DNA of 64,000 bases from Cohnella herbarum (GCF_012849095.1 NZ_CP051680.1:5642001-5706000); one strand, 5' to 3'; positions 51,719 through 59,946 are shown, counted from the first letter of the stretch. The notes: a model not told the origin generated them from the sequence alone. Program-made: numbers and translations.

Positions 51719-52715
51719 GTGGGGAGTGGCTTTCGGGCTGCTCCCTTTTGCTGTCCTTACGTGGCTCTCACGAGTGCCGTAAGGGTGACGCGAAGCCCGG
51801 CAAGAGCAGTTCCGAGCCAGATTCGCCGCACTGTTGTTCTTACGTTCTCGGAAGACAAGCGTAAGGTTGACGAAGCCCGGAGCGAGCGGCGGTGGGATGG
51901 CTATCCTTACGCTCCGGAGCCATTCGAGTGATGCAAATACCCCCGGCAGAACGACACAGTAGGCCGAAGTACCGAATTTGTCCTGGAGCGTAAGGTTTGG
52001 CAAGCTGGAGCCGTGGAGAGCGATCGCCGGAAACCTTACGCTCAGAATGAAGAAGTGTAAGTTCTTCAACTTCTATTGTTATACAACCACCGCTCCCTGC
52101 GGAGCTTGTTCAACCTTACGCTCAAGAGTGTTGGAATGTAAGGTTGCGTTAGCTCTTGGAGCCGCTCCGCTTTTGACCCTTCCGGGGTTGTGGCTGGATC
52201 ATCCCTTGAACGCTTGTCAATCACAACAAGACCTCTCTCTAACCTCGCCGCCCCGAACGGCTCCCGGTCGTGATGGTTTGCACGGTGGAACGGCTCCGGT
52301 TCTGCCCCGTCCACTCCCCCGAACCGACGTGTTCTTGTTGCCGATGCCGCCAAACCGGGGGATACCAACAACGCCTAGGAAAGCCAAGCGAATTGCTCCC
52401 AAAGGTGATCGTCCACTTGCTCCGCACGAAAGGTTGCGCCCCGCCTGTTTGTGGATGGACGGAAGCAAGGCGCACGAAGCCATTCAACAACAACCTGACC
52501 CGACCGCCTTACTGTGGCTGGCTCCGGGCCGCTTGCAACTGCTTTCCTCGGGTTCTTGTTTGCAAGCTGTTGACGGAAAAGCCCAAAGAGGGCCGCAACA
52601 GGTCACATGCTCATAACCTGTCACAGCCCCCAAACCCGCGTCCGACGCGGCCTCTCGGCTCTTACTCTTCTCCCGTCGCTACCGGATTCTCACTGTAGCT
52701 AATCCAATCGCTCCA
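51719..52715 (-). repeat. 997-bp inverted repeat, right copy
   Basis: Reverse complement of 46,013-47,009, including the element left end, the dyad array, the terminator-like hairpin, and the full sseA tail (minus strand, 52,662-52,715). Just beyond the core the sequence changes to the element right end, giving a complete right end-tail-left end junction in inverted orientation. Confidence 0.9.
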
Positions 52716-53008
52716 GCTTCTTATCCCCCCACTAACCCCTATCCTCAAAGGGTTCCAACGCCAAAAAGTAGGGGTTCGGACCATCGCTGCGGGAATGCCT
52801 CGGAGGATATGCCAGCGCCCATGTGCAACGACCTCCCTTGGCTACACTTGGGAGGACTTTGGGAGCAAGAAGCCCGTGGACGACGGGGCTGGCGGAACAG
52901 TATGGTTTGAGCCAAAACGAGGTATCCACCTGTGGCTGGGTCAAGCCGAACGGAACGCCAACAAAATGCCGTGAAGCGAGGTAGCACCCCAAAGGGTGGA
53001 TGGGTTGG
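52696..53008 (-). repeat. 313-bp inverted repeat, left copy (element right end)
   Basis: Pairs with 56,428-56,740 (base p matches 109,436-p). It carries the right-end sequence that always precedes the sseA tail; a diverged third copy is at 57.84-58.17 kb. Open frames in it (80-137 codons) are repeated with the sequence and have no ribosome site. Confidence 0.88.
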
Positions 53009-53221
53009 GTTGTGAACGGATGGGGTTTGTGGCTGAATCCATGGGCAAGAGCGTCGACAAAGGCTAACTTGACGGGGAAAGATTCAATGCGATAAAATTC
53101 AGCATAAAATTTGAGGGCATGGTTCATCTTGGGTTTTAGCGTCACGGGTTTTACCTATGGTGGAGGCTGTCGGTACTCTTAGTTGAGTTTACCAATAATC
53201 GCAGCTTCCCCAAAAAACAAC

Positions 53222-53263
53222 AGAAAGCCGCCTTTCCTGCACTCAGGTTAGGCGGCTTTCGCT
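53222..53263. terminator. Bidirectional terminator-like hairpin
   Basis: AAAGCCGCC pairs with GGCGGCTTT around a 16-base loop; T-rich sequence follows on the plus strand. Confidence 0.75.
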
Positions 53264-53832
53264 ATTTTCCGAGCCACAAAAGGTACTTTCCTTAGCCTTG
53301 TGTGGGTGGATAGCTAGGTTTGCCCCTTTTCAAACTTCTAACACAACGAAAGCACCTTTCCGTTTCTCTTCATCATATGGGTACAACCTGATTCGACCAG
53401 TCGAACAACACTAGCAAAACTTTCAAACCAACAGGTTTCGAACAACTGAATCGGGTTGCTATATACTGACGCAATCTCAGAAAAATAGCTCAGAAAAACG
53501 ACGAACCCGTCGTATCAGTCCCTTTTGTCGCTGTTCGACTGGTGGAACACCTGACGCGGCGGGTTCTACGGTTTGGAGAACAGCGGCGGCAATACAAGAA
53601 GCACCACCGACGTTTTCGCGACATCGTTCGTTTTGTCGTATACAGCTATCGATTATATTGGCGTTGGGCCTCACATTCTACTCCACGAAGATATTTGAAC
53701 ACACAACCGGAAAAGCGATTTTACAAAAGCTCTCCAGATACCATTCAAAGAATCCCGATTATTTATGGTTCAAGTATAGATTGGAAGGTAGTATGTTTCA
53801 TTGTACTTGTCCGGCACCTGCGCTTGCTTTGG
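53264..53832. other. Stretch without a recognised gene upstream of integrase B's 3' end
   Basis: About 570 bases. Short open frames exist on both strands. One (plus, ~53,640-53,909) includes a hydrophobic stretch LSIILALGLTFYS followed by YHSKNPDYLWFKYRLEGSMF, which looks somewhat protein-like but has no start with a ribosome site. It may be a decayed gene. Confidence 0.4.
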
Positions 53833-54843
53833 TTACACGCCAGCCAACGGACTGCTTTGTTCGTGTTTCTCTTGCAGGTCACGTTGATTCACTTGGACGT
53901 ATTTCCTGACCATACTGAAATCATGGTGGCCGAGTATCTTTTGCAGCGTGAAAGGGTCGCCGCCATTAAGGACGTACAGCGTTGCGAACGTGTGCCGGAA
54001 CGTGTGCGGAGAAACTCGAACGCCAGTTATTCCAGCTTTGTCGCCGTGGAGACGGATACGCTCATAGGCTTGGTTGTACGTCAGGGGCTTGCCGTAGTTG
54101 AGCAGAAACACGGTGGAAGGGCAGCGGGTGGCAAACTGCTTTCGGTTCTCTTGGATGAGTGCGGCGAGAAGTTCCGCAGTACGTTTGCGTACAGGTACAA
54201 CCCTTGACGTGCCGTTCTTGGCAACGGTGGCGCGGACAGTGATTGTTCTATTGGCAACGTCTAGGTCATCCGCAGTGAGGTTCAGCGCTTCGTTGATCCG
54301 CAATCCGGTGTCGAAAAGCAAGGTGAGCAGCACGTAGTCACGGAAGCCGGTATACTCCCGCTGGTTTGGCGCTGCTAGCAGTTGGAGGACTTGCTCTTTC
54401 TCGAATGCACCAAGCGTGTCCTCTTTTACCTTTTGCAGTTTGACACGGGAAGCAAGGTCAGTTTGCAGGTAGCCTTCGTCGTGGAGAAACCGAAGGAAGC
54501 ACTTGAGCGTCCGGGTACGGATGTTCACGGTTGCGGGGGACAAACCTTGGGCTGTGTTGTGGTCTTGCAACGTCGGGTGTCCGTCGTATAGAGCCTGTTC
54601 GGTCAGCATGTGCCCGACGTACTGGCGAAAGTGGTCAGCGGTCAGTTCTTCCAGTTTGAGTGTCGGGTGGTGTTTAGTCAGCCAGCGTTGCAGGTAACGG
54701 TAGTGGCTTTTGTGGTCGTTCAGCGTCCGGGGCTTCAACCCTTCGATTTTCTTGGCGCGAAAAAATATATCAAAGTAATAATCAATCGGATGATGTAGGG
54801 TGATCTTAGAAGAAGCTAGCCGTTCACGAGTTGCTGTTGGCAT
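53833..54843 (-). CDS. XerC/D-like tyrosine recombinase B
   Basis: 336 residues. The SAM-like core-binding domain (~15-125) includes YYFDIFFRAKKIEGLKPRTL. The catalytic domain is complete: Arg182 in DTGLRINEALNL, Lys near 209, His280 and Arg283 in SPHTFRHTFATLYV, His306 in LGHHDFS, and Tyr315 in VRKYVQVN. It lacks the AP2-like arm-binding domain of integrase A and is closer to XerC/D-type or transposon recombinases. The ATG at 54843 is fixed by AAAGGAGATAA. It lies between the two 313-bp repeats, next to the Pycsar pair. Confidence 0.93.
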   Translation of the reverse strand: MPTATRERLASSKITLHHPIDYYFDIFFRAKKIEGLKPRTLNDHKSHYRYLQRWLTKHHPTLKLEELTADHFRQYVGHMLTEQALYDGHPTLQDHNTAQGLSPATVNIRTRTLKCFLRFLHDEGYLQTDLASRVKLQKVKEDTLGAFEKEQVLQLLAAPNQREYTGFRDYVLLTLLFDTGLRINEALNLTADDLDVANRTITVRATVAKNGTSRVVPVRKRTAELLAALIQENRKQFATRCPSTVFLLNYGKPLTYNQAYERIRLHGDKAGITGVRVSPHTFRHTFATLYVLNGGDPFTLQKILGHHDFSMVRKYVQVNQRDLQEKHEQSSPLAGV

Positions 54844-55044
54844 ATAATTATCTCCTTTCGCGAAAAATACCGCCAAGGTTGGCGGCAATCGGGCTATTTT
54901 GATTTTAAAAGGTTTAGTTTTATTTCAACAAGATGATGGCAAATCACTTGGAGGATGCGTCTTACAATGATGGTTCTTTTTGGCCCTAAATGGTAAGATG
55001 GTAATAAGTACATAGCAATCTTCCAGTTTGGATTGGTGGGAAAA

Positions 55045-55623
55045 ATGTCGAATAGTAGTTCAGACGATACACAACAGATATATGAGACAGACAAGACGAA
55101 GCAAATTCAATTTGCTATGGATAGTTTTAAAAATATCCAAGAATTAATCCGTTTTATTGATCAAAAAGCTGCTGCAGTGCTGGTTGTTTATGGGTTTATA
55201 ATAACTGCTTATATTGAGTTTTCTAAAACGCAATCGTTTATTAATCCATTCAAGCTAAGCCTAGTTCCGGGTATTGGTTCGAGTCTTATATTTGTATTTG
55301 GTGTTCTAACTTTAGGAAATATTGTTAGACAGATATATTTTATCATTGTAAAAATACTTAAGCCTCGACTTGCAATGAACTACAAAGAAGACGAGCATTC
55401 TGTCTTTTACTTTGAACATATCTCTAGTATACGTAAAAATGTTCTGAATTCTCGACTGAAGTCCATTTCGGAAGATCAAATTATCGAAGAGATAGCTGGG
55501 CAAATTCACGAAGTAGCAAAAATAATGACTATTAAGACACATCGTCTAGGGTATGTCTTTAATGGACTCCTGTACACTGTTGGATTTCTGACGGTTTACA
55601 TTATACTCATTCAAATATTATAA
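55045..55623 (+). CDS. pycTM: Pycsar transmembrane effector (PycTM, DUF5706-like)
   Basis: 192 residues. After a polar N-terminus comes the hallmark NIQELIRFIDQKAAAVLVVY, an acidic D-x-KA motif opening the first membrane helix (~45-62). Two further segments include SSLIFVFGVLTLGNIV and, near the C-terminus, YVFNGLLYTVGFLTVYIILI. PycTM proteins are membrane effectors that, when a cyclic pyrimidine nucleotide (cCMP or cUMP) binds, damage the inner membrane and abort phage infection. The cyclase gene starts 13 bases downstream. Start chosen at ATG 55045 with a weak GGTGGG; other starts are possible. Strongly AT-rich compared with neighbours. Confidence 0.75.
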   Translation: MSNSSSDDTQQIYETDKTKQIQFAMDSFKNIQELIRFIDQKAAAVLVVYGFIITAYIEFSKTQSFINPFKLSLVPGIGSSLIFVFGVLTLGNIVRQIYFIIVKILKPRLAMNYKEDEHSVFYFEHISSIRKNVLNSRLKSISEDQIIEEIAGQIHEVAKIMTIKTHRLGYVFNGLLYTVGFLTVYIILIQIL

Positions 55624-55636
55624 AGAGGTGAAGCAA

Positions 55637-56380
55637 ATGTCTTTGAAAGAAAGCATTAAGAAAAAAGTCAAGGAAATAATGGATGAGGATTTTGTTACTG
55701 AAGATGTAACCTATGTTCCCTCTATTGATAACGCTAAGTTAACATTTGGAAATAAAGGATTAAGGTTTGAAGCAACTGTATTATTTATAGATATGCGGGG
55801 CTCAACAAAGATACTGAATAATCATAATAAATCTACGGTTGCCAAAATACATATGGCTTACTTTCATACAATAATAAAATTAGCAGATAAGCTCGGTGGA
55901 GAAGTGAGGAGCTTTAATGGCGACAGCATGCTAGTCTTTTTCCAAGGCACATCAAAAACAACTTTAACTAATGCAGTTCAAGCTGCAATGCAAATGAAAT
56001 ATATGATTACCAACTCTGAAAGTGGAATAAATAACTATTTAGCCAAGTATTCAGCTATAGATTTTGGAATTGGTTTAGATGATGGGAAAATTCTTTGTAC
56101 AAAGATCGGGGTTGGTGGGGATTCCAATAATAAAGACTTGATTTGGATTGGAAACTCTGTTAACAAATCTGTCGTATTAAGTGATAAAGCTCATTCTCCT
56201 AACCATGTTTGTATATCAAACTATGTTTACACTAACCTCGAAGATCGATTGAAATACGTAACTGAAAAGGATTTCCTAGGTAGGGATGTAAAAAAAGACA
56301 TCTGGTCAAGTGGGACAATAGAGTATAACGGTTCAAATGAAACCTATTACTATACAACCTACCATGTAGCTGTCAACTAG
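55637..56380 (+). CDS. pycC: Class III nucleotide cyclase, Pycsar pyrimidine cyclase (PycC-like)
   Basis: 247 residues with a single cyclase catalytic domain. The first metal ligand is Asp52 in VLFIDMRGSTK. The second is Asp96 in GGEVRSFNGDSMLVFF. The region DFGIGLDDGKILCTKIGVGG and the NSVNKSVVLSDKA loop also match. There is no receiver, HAMP or membrane segment, as expected for stand-alone PycC. With the TM effector directly upstream, the pair matches a type of Pycsar antiphage system, where infection triggers cCMP or cUMP synthesis. Which base it uses cannot be read from sequence with confidence. The ATG at 55637 follows AAAGAGG. Confidence 0.8.
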   Translation: MSLKESIKKKVKEIMDEDFVTEDVTYVPSIDNAKLTFGNKGLRFEATVLFIDMRGSTKILNNHNKSTVAKIHMAYFHTIIKLADKLGGEVRSFNGDSMLVFFQGTSKTTLTNAVQAAMQMKYMITNSESGINNYLAKYSAIDFGIGLDDGKILCTKIGVGGDSNNKDLIWIGNSVNKSVVLSDKAHSPNHVCISNYVYTNLEDRLKYVTEKDFLGRDVKKDIWSSGTIEYNGSNETYYYTTYHVAVN

Positions 56381-56427
56381 GACTGCAATTTTGCAAACAA
56401 CCACCAACAAGCGGCAAACAACAGTGT

Positions 56428-56740
56428 CCAACCCATCCACCCTTTGGGGTGCTACCTCGCTTCACGGCATTTTGTTGGCGTTCCGTTCGGCTTGACCCAG
56501 CCACAGGTGGATACCTCGTTTTGGCTCAAACCATACTGTTCCGCCAGCCCCGTCGTCCACGGGCTTCTTGCTCCCAAAGTCCTCCCAAGTGTAGCCAAGG
56601 GAGGTCGTTGCACATGGGCGCTGGCATATCCTCCGAGGCATTCCCGCAGCGATGGTCCGAACCCCTACTTTTTGGCGTTGGAACCCTTTGAGGATAGGGG
56701 TTAGTGGGGGGATAAGAAGCTGGAGCGATTGGATTAGCTA
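56428..56740 (+). repeat. 313-bp inverted repeat, right copy (element right end)
   Basis: Reverse-orientation partner of 52,696-53,008. It is preceded by TTTGCAAACAACCACCAAC, a motif also present before the diverged copy at 57.84 kb, so the true right end probably starts near 56,390. It runs into the tail core at 56,721. Confidence 0.88.
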
Positions 56741-56773
56741 TGAGGGGAATCCGGTGGCTGTGGGGGAAGAGTA
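56721..56773 (+). repeat. Internal sseA-tail copy (junction)
   Basis: Translates as WSDWISYEGNPVAVGEE and ends in TAA, equal in length to the end of sseA but with several changed codons. It joins a right end (upstream) to a left end (downstream). Confidence 0.85.
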
Positions 56774-57040
56774 AGAGCCGAAAAGCCGCGTCGGGCGCGG
56801 TTTAGGGGGCTGCGACAGGGTGGGAGCAAGTAACCTGTCACAGCCCCCTTTGGCTTTTCCGTCAACAGCTTGCAAACAAGAAGTTGGCGAAAGCAGTTGA
56901 CAGAACCCCGGAGCCAGCCACAGTTGGGCATTCGGGACAGGTGGTTGTTGAATGATCGTGCGCTTTGCTTCTGTCCATTCACAAGCAGGTGCGGCAAGTC
57001 CTTTCGTGCGGAGCAATCTATCAAATGATGGCGAACTGAG
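56774..57040 (+). repeat. Diverged copy of the element left end
   Basis: Shares with 46,067-46,320 the order GAGCCGA.A.GCCGCGTCGG, the GGGGGCTG hairpin, CCGTCAACAGCTTGCAAACA, GGAGCCAGCCACAGT, TGTCCAT.CACAA.CAGG and CTTTCGTGCGGAGCAA. It lacks the distal part with the dyad array. Confidence 0.8.
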
Positions 57041-57223
57041 GCTGGTGCTGTCAACATTTCCTGCCCAATTGTTCTTGATAACCTATTGTGTTAGCATGGA
57101 CTCAGATGAATATCAGGAGGCGTTTAAAATGAAAACAACAGTCAACTACGGGCAAATTATTAGGGGATTAGCGCATAATCGCCCTTAAACTGCGTGATTC
57201 CCCAATCGAAAGGGGAAACCGAT

Positions 57224-57742
57224 TTGAAGAAGTATGCATTGCAGCAGTTCAATTATCACGTTTGGGCGAACCGGAAGATTTGCGAATATTTACAGGAGCT
57301 TTCAGAGGAGGTATACCGAAAGGAGATTGTCAGCGTATTTCCGACTATCTTCGACACAATGGTTCATATTTATGTGATTGATCGAGGTTGGCTGTCATTC
57401 TTTGTCGCGGGTGGCGTCACTGACATGTCGGTTGAATATTTGGAGCGCTTGAAAGACTCGATCGATTCCATAGTGGCAGAGACTAAAGGAAAGCGCATAG
57501 AAGAGTTAAGTCAGATGATGAATGATCTGGCCGATCGATTTCGGATATTCATTGAACAGCATGAGGACATCGAAGTCGTTTATCCTTCCGGGACGTTCAA
57601 TGCCCGGTGTGTGGATTATATTCAGCACTTTGTGAACCATGGAACGTACCACCGCGGTAATGTGACCGCCATGCTTCGGCAATTGGGGCATCCGGGAACA
57701 CCCACAGACTATGGTTTTTATCTGTATTCTTTAAGCCAGTAA
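57224..57742 (+). CDS. DinB-family metalloprotein
   Basis: 172 residues of a four-helix-bundle DinB/YfiT protein. Metal-binding histidines are recognisable in FDTMVHIYVIDRGWLSFF and in QHFVNHGTYHRGNVTAMLRQ (H-x3-H type), and the N-terminal LQQFNYHVWANRKICEYL is typical. The family includes thiol-dependent transferases (bacillithiol S-transferase-like) and DNA-damage-induced proteins. I chose TTG at 57224, with AAAGGGGAAA upstream; GTG at 57194 has no site. It is the only cargo gene of the mini-element. Confidence 0.85.
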   Translation: MKKYALQQFNYHVWANRKICEYLQELSEEVYRKEIVSVFPTIFDTMVHIYVIDRGWLSFFVAGGVTDMSVEYLERLKDSIDSIVAETKGKRIEELSQMMNDLADRFRIFIEQHEDIEVVYPSGTFNARCVDYIQHFVNHGTYHRGNVTAMLRQLGHPGTPTDYGFYLYSLSQ

Positions 57743-57768
57743 TCTTTTTATATGGAGATTATGGCTTT

Positions 57769-57799
57769 AGCCTGGAACAAGTGTTCCAGGCTATTTTTA
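57769..57799 (+). terminator. Terminator of the DinB-family gene
   Basis: AGCCTGGAACA pairs perfectly with TGTTCCAGGCT across two bases plus loop ends, followed by TTTTT. Confidence 0.9.
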
Positions 57800-57837
57800 A
57801 GCTTCCTTCATGGAAAGTTACGAAGGAGCAGTAAGAA

Positions 57838-58171
57838 GTTGCAAACAACCGCCAACAGGCTGCAAACATGATTGCCGTTGTGGTCGTCCACCCTCCGGGT
57901 GCTACCTTGCTTCACTTGGCCTTTTGTAGGCGATCCGCTCGGCTTGACCCAGCCACAGGTGGATACTTCCCCTTGGCTCAAACCACACTGTTCCGCCAGC
58001 CCCGTCCTCCACGAGCTTCTTGCTCCACAAGTCCTCCCAAGCGTAGCCAAGGGAGGTCTTTGCACATGAGCGCTGGCATATCCTCCGATGCATTCCCGCC
58101 GCGCTGATCGGAACCTCTACTTTTCGGCGTTGGAACTATTCTAGCATAGGGGTTCGTGGGGGAAAAGAAGC
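57838..58171 (+). repeat. Diverged copy of the element right end
   Basis: Aligns with 56,390-56,720 throughout: GTTGCAAACAACCGCCAACA, then the CCACCCT...GGGTGCTACC segment, GGCTTGACCCAGCCACAGGT, and a final AAAAGAAGC just before the core. Scattered substitutions indicate an independent lineage. Confidence 0.85.
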
Positions 58172-58231
58172 TGGAGCGATTGGATTTCTTACAGCGAGAA
58201 TCCGATCGCGACGGGGGAAGAGAAGGATTAG
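58172..58231 (+). other. Putative attR: displaced original 3' end of sseA
   Basis: Starts with the core TGGAGCGATTGGATT and translates as WSDWISYSENPIATGEEKD before TAG. Unlike the element-borne tails it is two residues longer and is followed by a chromosomal-type terminator, not an element left end. This is what the original gene end would look like after integration at 46,013. Confidence 0.6.
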
Positions 58232-58258
58232 AGACATGTGGCAGTATGTAGATTATGA

Positions 58259-58300
58259 ATACAGAGCATGGCGCGATGACCGCCACCGCTCTGTATTTTT
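58259..58300 (+). terminator. Terminator after the displaced sseA end
   Basis: ATACAGAGC pairs with GCTCTGTAT around a loop with GGCG...CGCC, followed by TTTTT. Same family as 39.86 kb and 15.1 kb. Confidence 0.85.
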
Positions 58301-58415
58301 ATGCGTTGAAGTCAACATGGAGTCAACAGTTAAAGTTGTAGATTACCGCGTTGAAATCATGCCACAAGTAGAAGACAGCTCTGCGACCAAATTGTAATCA
58401 AAATTTTCTTATCTG

Positions 58416-58572
58416 ATGCAAGGAGAAAGAAGGGGAGAACCTAGTTATATTGCGAAACGTGGAAGCACGATTAGAATAGCCTTGAAGGAGTCGAGTCCGG
58501 AAGAGTATGCCATGTATTTTAACTGTAACACAACGCTTATTCGCACTTTCAGGGAAGTTTTTACCGATAAAT
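58416..58572 (+). pseudogene. DUF1801-type gene fragment interrupted by a left-end remnant
   Basis: The frame reads GSTIRIALKESSPEEYAMYF then NCNTTLIRTFREVFTDKS, the conserved C-terminal half of DUF1801/YdhG-like proteins. It breaks where the left-end sequence begins (AGAGAGGCCGCGCTTGG). No start or N-terminal part is present upstream. Confidence 0.65.
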
Positions 58573-58712
58573 CCAGATCTCAGAGAGGCCGCGCTTGGAT
58601 GCGGGTTGGAGGGCTGTGACAGGTTGCCGTTCGGGGACCGTCGCGGCCTTCTTTGGCGTTTTCGTTCAACAGCTTGCATGCAAACAAGAACCCGGCGATG
58701 GCAGTTACAGGA
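58573..58712 (+). repeat. Solitary diverged left-end copy
   Basis: AGAGAGGCCGCG, GGGCTGTGACAGGTTGCC, then TTTGGCGTTTTCGTTCAACAG and CAAACAAGAACCCGGCGATG match the left end at 46,075-46,190. No tail precedes it and no right end follows, so it is a decayed or partial element. From ~58,715 to the next gene at 59,353 I see no gene. Confidence 0.7.
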
Positions 58713-59034
58713 ACCAAGGCGTCAGCTGCAGCAACGCAGTCTAGCGAGCAGGACATGATCATTATTCCACGAATACTTCAAGTACTACGAATTTATTAAG
58801 TTTAGATATAAGTCAGTAATTATACTACCAATTGAGCCCGGGGCCATGGGTGATCGCCATCGCGCTGCACCCTGACTCACGTCACCTTGCACCAAAGGTA
58901 TAAATCCAGCAAAAATTCGCTGACATAACGATTCTTTTGAAACTTAAAACCGCCTATCGTCCGTTGCCGTTGCCGAGCGTTTTTTTCTAACGTCTGCCGT
59001 AGCCTCTATTTCGTCGAAAAGAAGTGTTCTAGAA

Positions 59035-59172
59035 TTTTAACGGAACTAGCAGCCTCTATTTAGACACAATAGGTATGCTTTCACTGAAAAACAATAAAAT
59101 AAGAGCGCTCATTTCCGTTAGATTTTAAAAATTGCCTTTTTGAGCAGAATAGCGGCCGCTGGTTCCGTTAGG
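59035..59172. repeat. Inverted repeat flanking an A/T-rich segment
   Basis: TTTTAACGGAACTAGCAGCC and GGCCGCTGGTTCCGTTAGG are imperfect inverted arms ~100 bases apart. Additional TCCGTTAGATTTTAAAA and a second GTAGCCTCTATTTCGTC lie nearby. It resembles a small palindromic interspersed repeat; no coding potential. Confidence 0.5.
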
Positions 59173-59352
59173 TTCAAGCCAACGTAGTGTACCTAGAAAA
59201 CTAAGCGATTCCTAATGCGATTGCCCTGCAAGTGTGACAATGAGGGATTGTGAGAGAACTAATTATATACTGGGGAGTTTGGATCAAGGTGCCAAATCTG
59301 CCTGCGAATTGAGAAACCTGATAGCGTTCGCTTTTACGAGGGAGGAAGAGGA

Positions 59353-59946
59353 ATGAATAAAAATAGCGCGATTGTTGTTTGTCTCATTCTTTCGATTGCA
59401 GTAAATGCATTTTTGCTGAAAATGTATTTTGACCATAAATCAAATCAAGCTGCGCTTGAAAAAGGAATTCTCATGAATGAATATATTGATAGGGGAAAGG
59501 AATTGGGATATTTCAGGGCATTTGTCAATGAATTAGCAGCGAAAGAGGGCGAGCATCTCCCTATTAGCGAAGAACAATCCAATCTATATTGGATATTGGC
59601 CGTGCCTGGAGAATCGATCATTATGGATTTTGCATATGAGGTAAAAGCAGATTATGAGCTTTACGATGATTATCTAGAGATCATTCAACAATTTGATAGA
59701 GAGTACAAGGAAATCGTTAATCAATTTAAACTCAAATTACCGAAAATGAATAAGGAAAAGTTAGTAGCCTTGGGTCAACATTTAGACGAGACGTATGATT
59801 TGTTTATTGGTAAAGCATTACGGGATTGGAAAATCAGCAGGACAGGCAAGAAGCTAGACATTCGATTTCAGCCGCCTAAAGAAATACTTAATCAGGGAAT
59901 ACAAGAGCTGAAGTTGATTCGTGAAGAACTGCAAGCTCTTGAGTAA
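59353..59946 (+). CDS. Membrane-anchored protein of unknown function
   Basis: 197 residues. An N-terminal membrane segment (AIVVCLILSIAVNAFLL) is followed by an extracellular helical domain rich in charged residues (NEYIDRGKELGYFRAFVNEL, YDDYLEIIQQFDREYKEIVN). No lipobox or catalytic motif; I do not recognise the family. The ATG follows GAGGAAGAGG. A ~15-base GCGTCGGACGCGGG after it may be a further trace of the left-end repeat. Confidence 0.6.
   Translation: MNKNSAIVVCLILSIAVNAFLLKMYFDHKSNQAALEKGILMNEYIDRGKELGYFRAFVNELAAKEGEHLPISEEQSNLYWILAVPGESIIMDFAYEVKADYELYDDYLEIIQQFDREYKEIVNQFKLKLPKMNKEKLVALGQHLDETYDLFIGKALRDWKISRTGKKLDIRFQPPKEILNQGIQELKLIREELQALE

Larger units (their letters stand above)
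46013..58171. mobile_element. Composite integrative island at the 3' end of sseA
   Basis: About 12.2 kb bounded by copies of the sseA tail core. It contains two tyrosine recombinase genes, a P-loop ATPase gene, a Pycsar-type pair and a DinB-family gene. Repeated element ends flank these: a left end that always follows the tail's stop codon, and a right end that always precedes the tail. No transposase, relaxase or conjugation gene is seen. The outer right tail is followed by a terminator, as expected for the displaced original sseA 3' end. Elements appear to have integrated serially and to have been rearranged by inversion. Confidence 0.7.
56721..58171 (+). mobile_element. 1.45-kb mini-element with DinB-family cargo
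   Basis: A complete tail-left end-cargo-right end unit bounded by the att cores at 56,721 and 58,172. It has no recombinase gene, so it would depend on a helper integrase, for example one of those 2-8 kb upstream. Both ends are diverged from those of the larger element, so it is not a simple deletion derivative of it. Confidence 0.6.

Noticed and set aside
52732..53145. Open frames of 80-137 codons in the element right ends
   Set aside because: They occur in every copy because the DNA is repeated; the diverged third copy does not keep the frame in a protein-conserving way, and no start signal is present.
53542..54207. A 221-codon plus-strand open frame overlapping integrase B
   Set aside because: Most of it is antisense to a fully motif-supported recombinase, and there is no ribosome site or recognisable domain.
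46013..58171. Interpreting the island as an IS or DDE transposon with long terminal inverted repeats
   Set aside because: No DDE transposase is present, the repeat ends coincide with a coding-gene tail core rather than generic termini, and the recombinases are of the tyrosine class.
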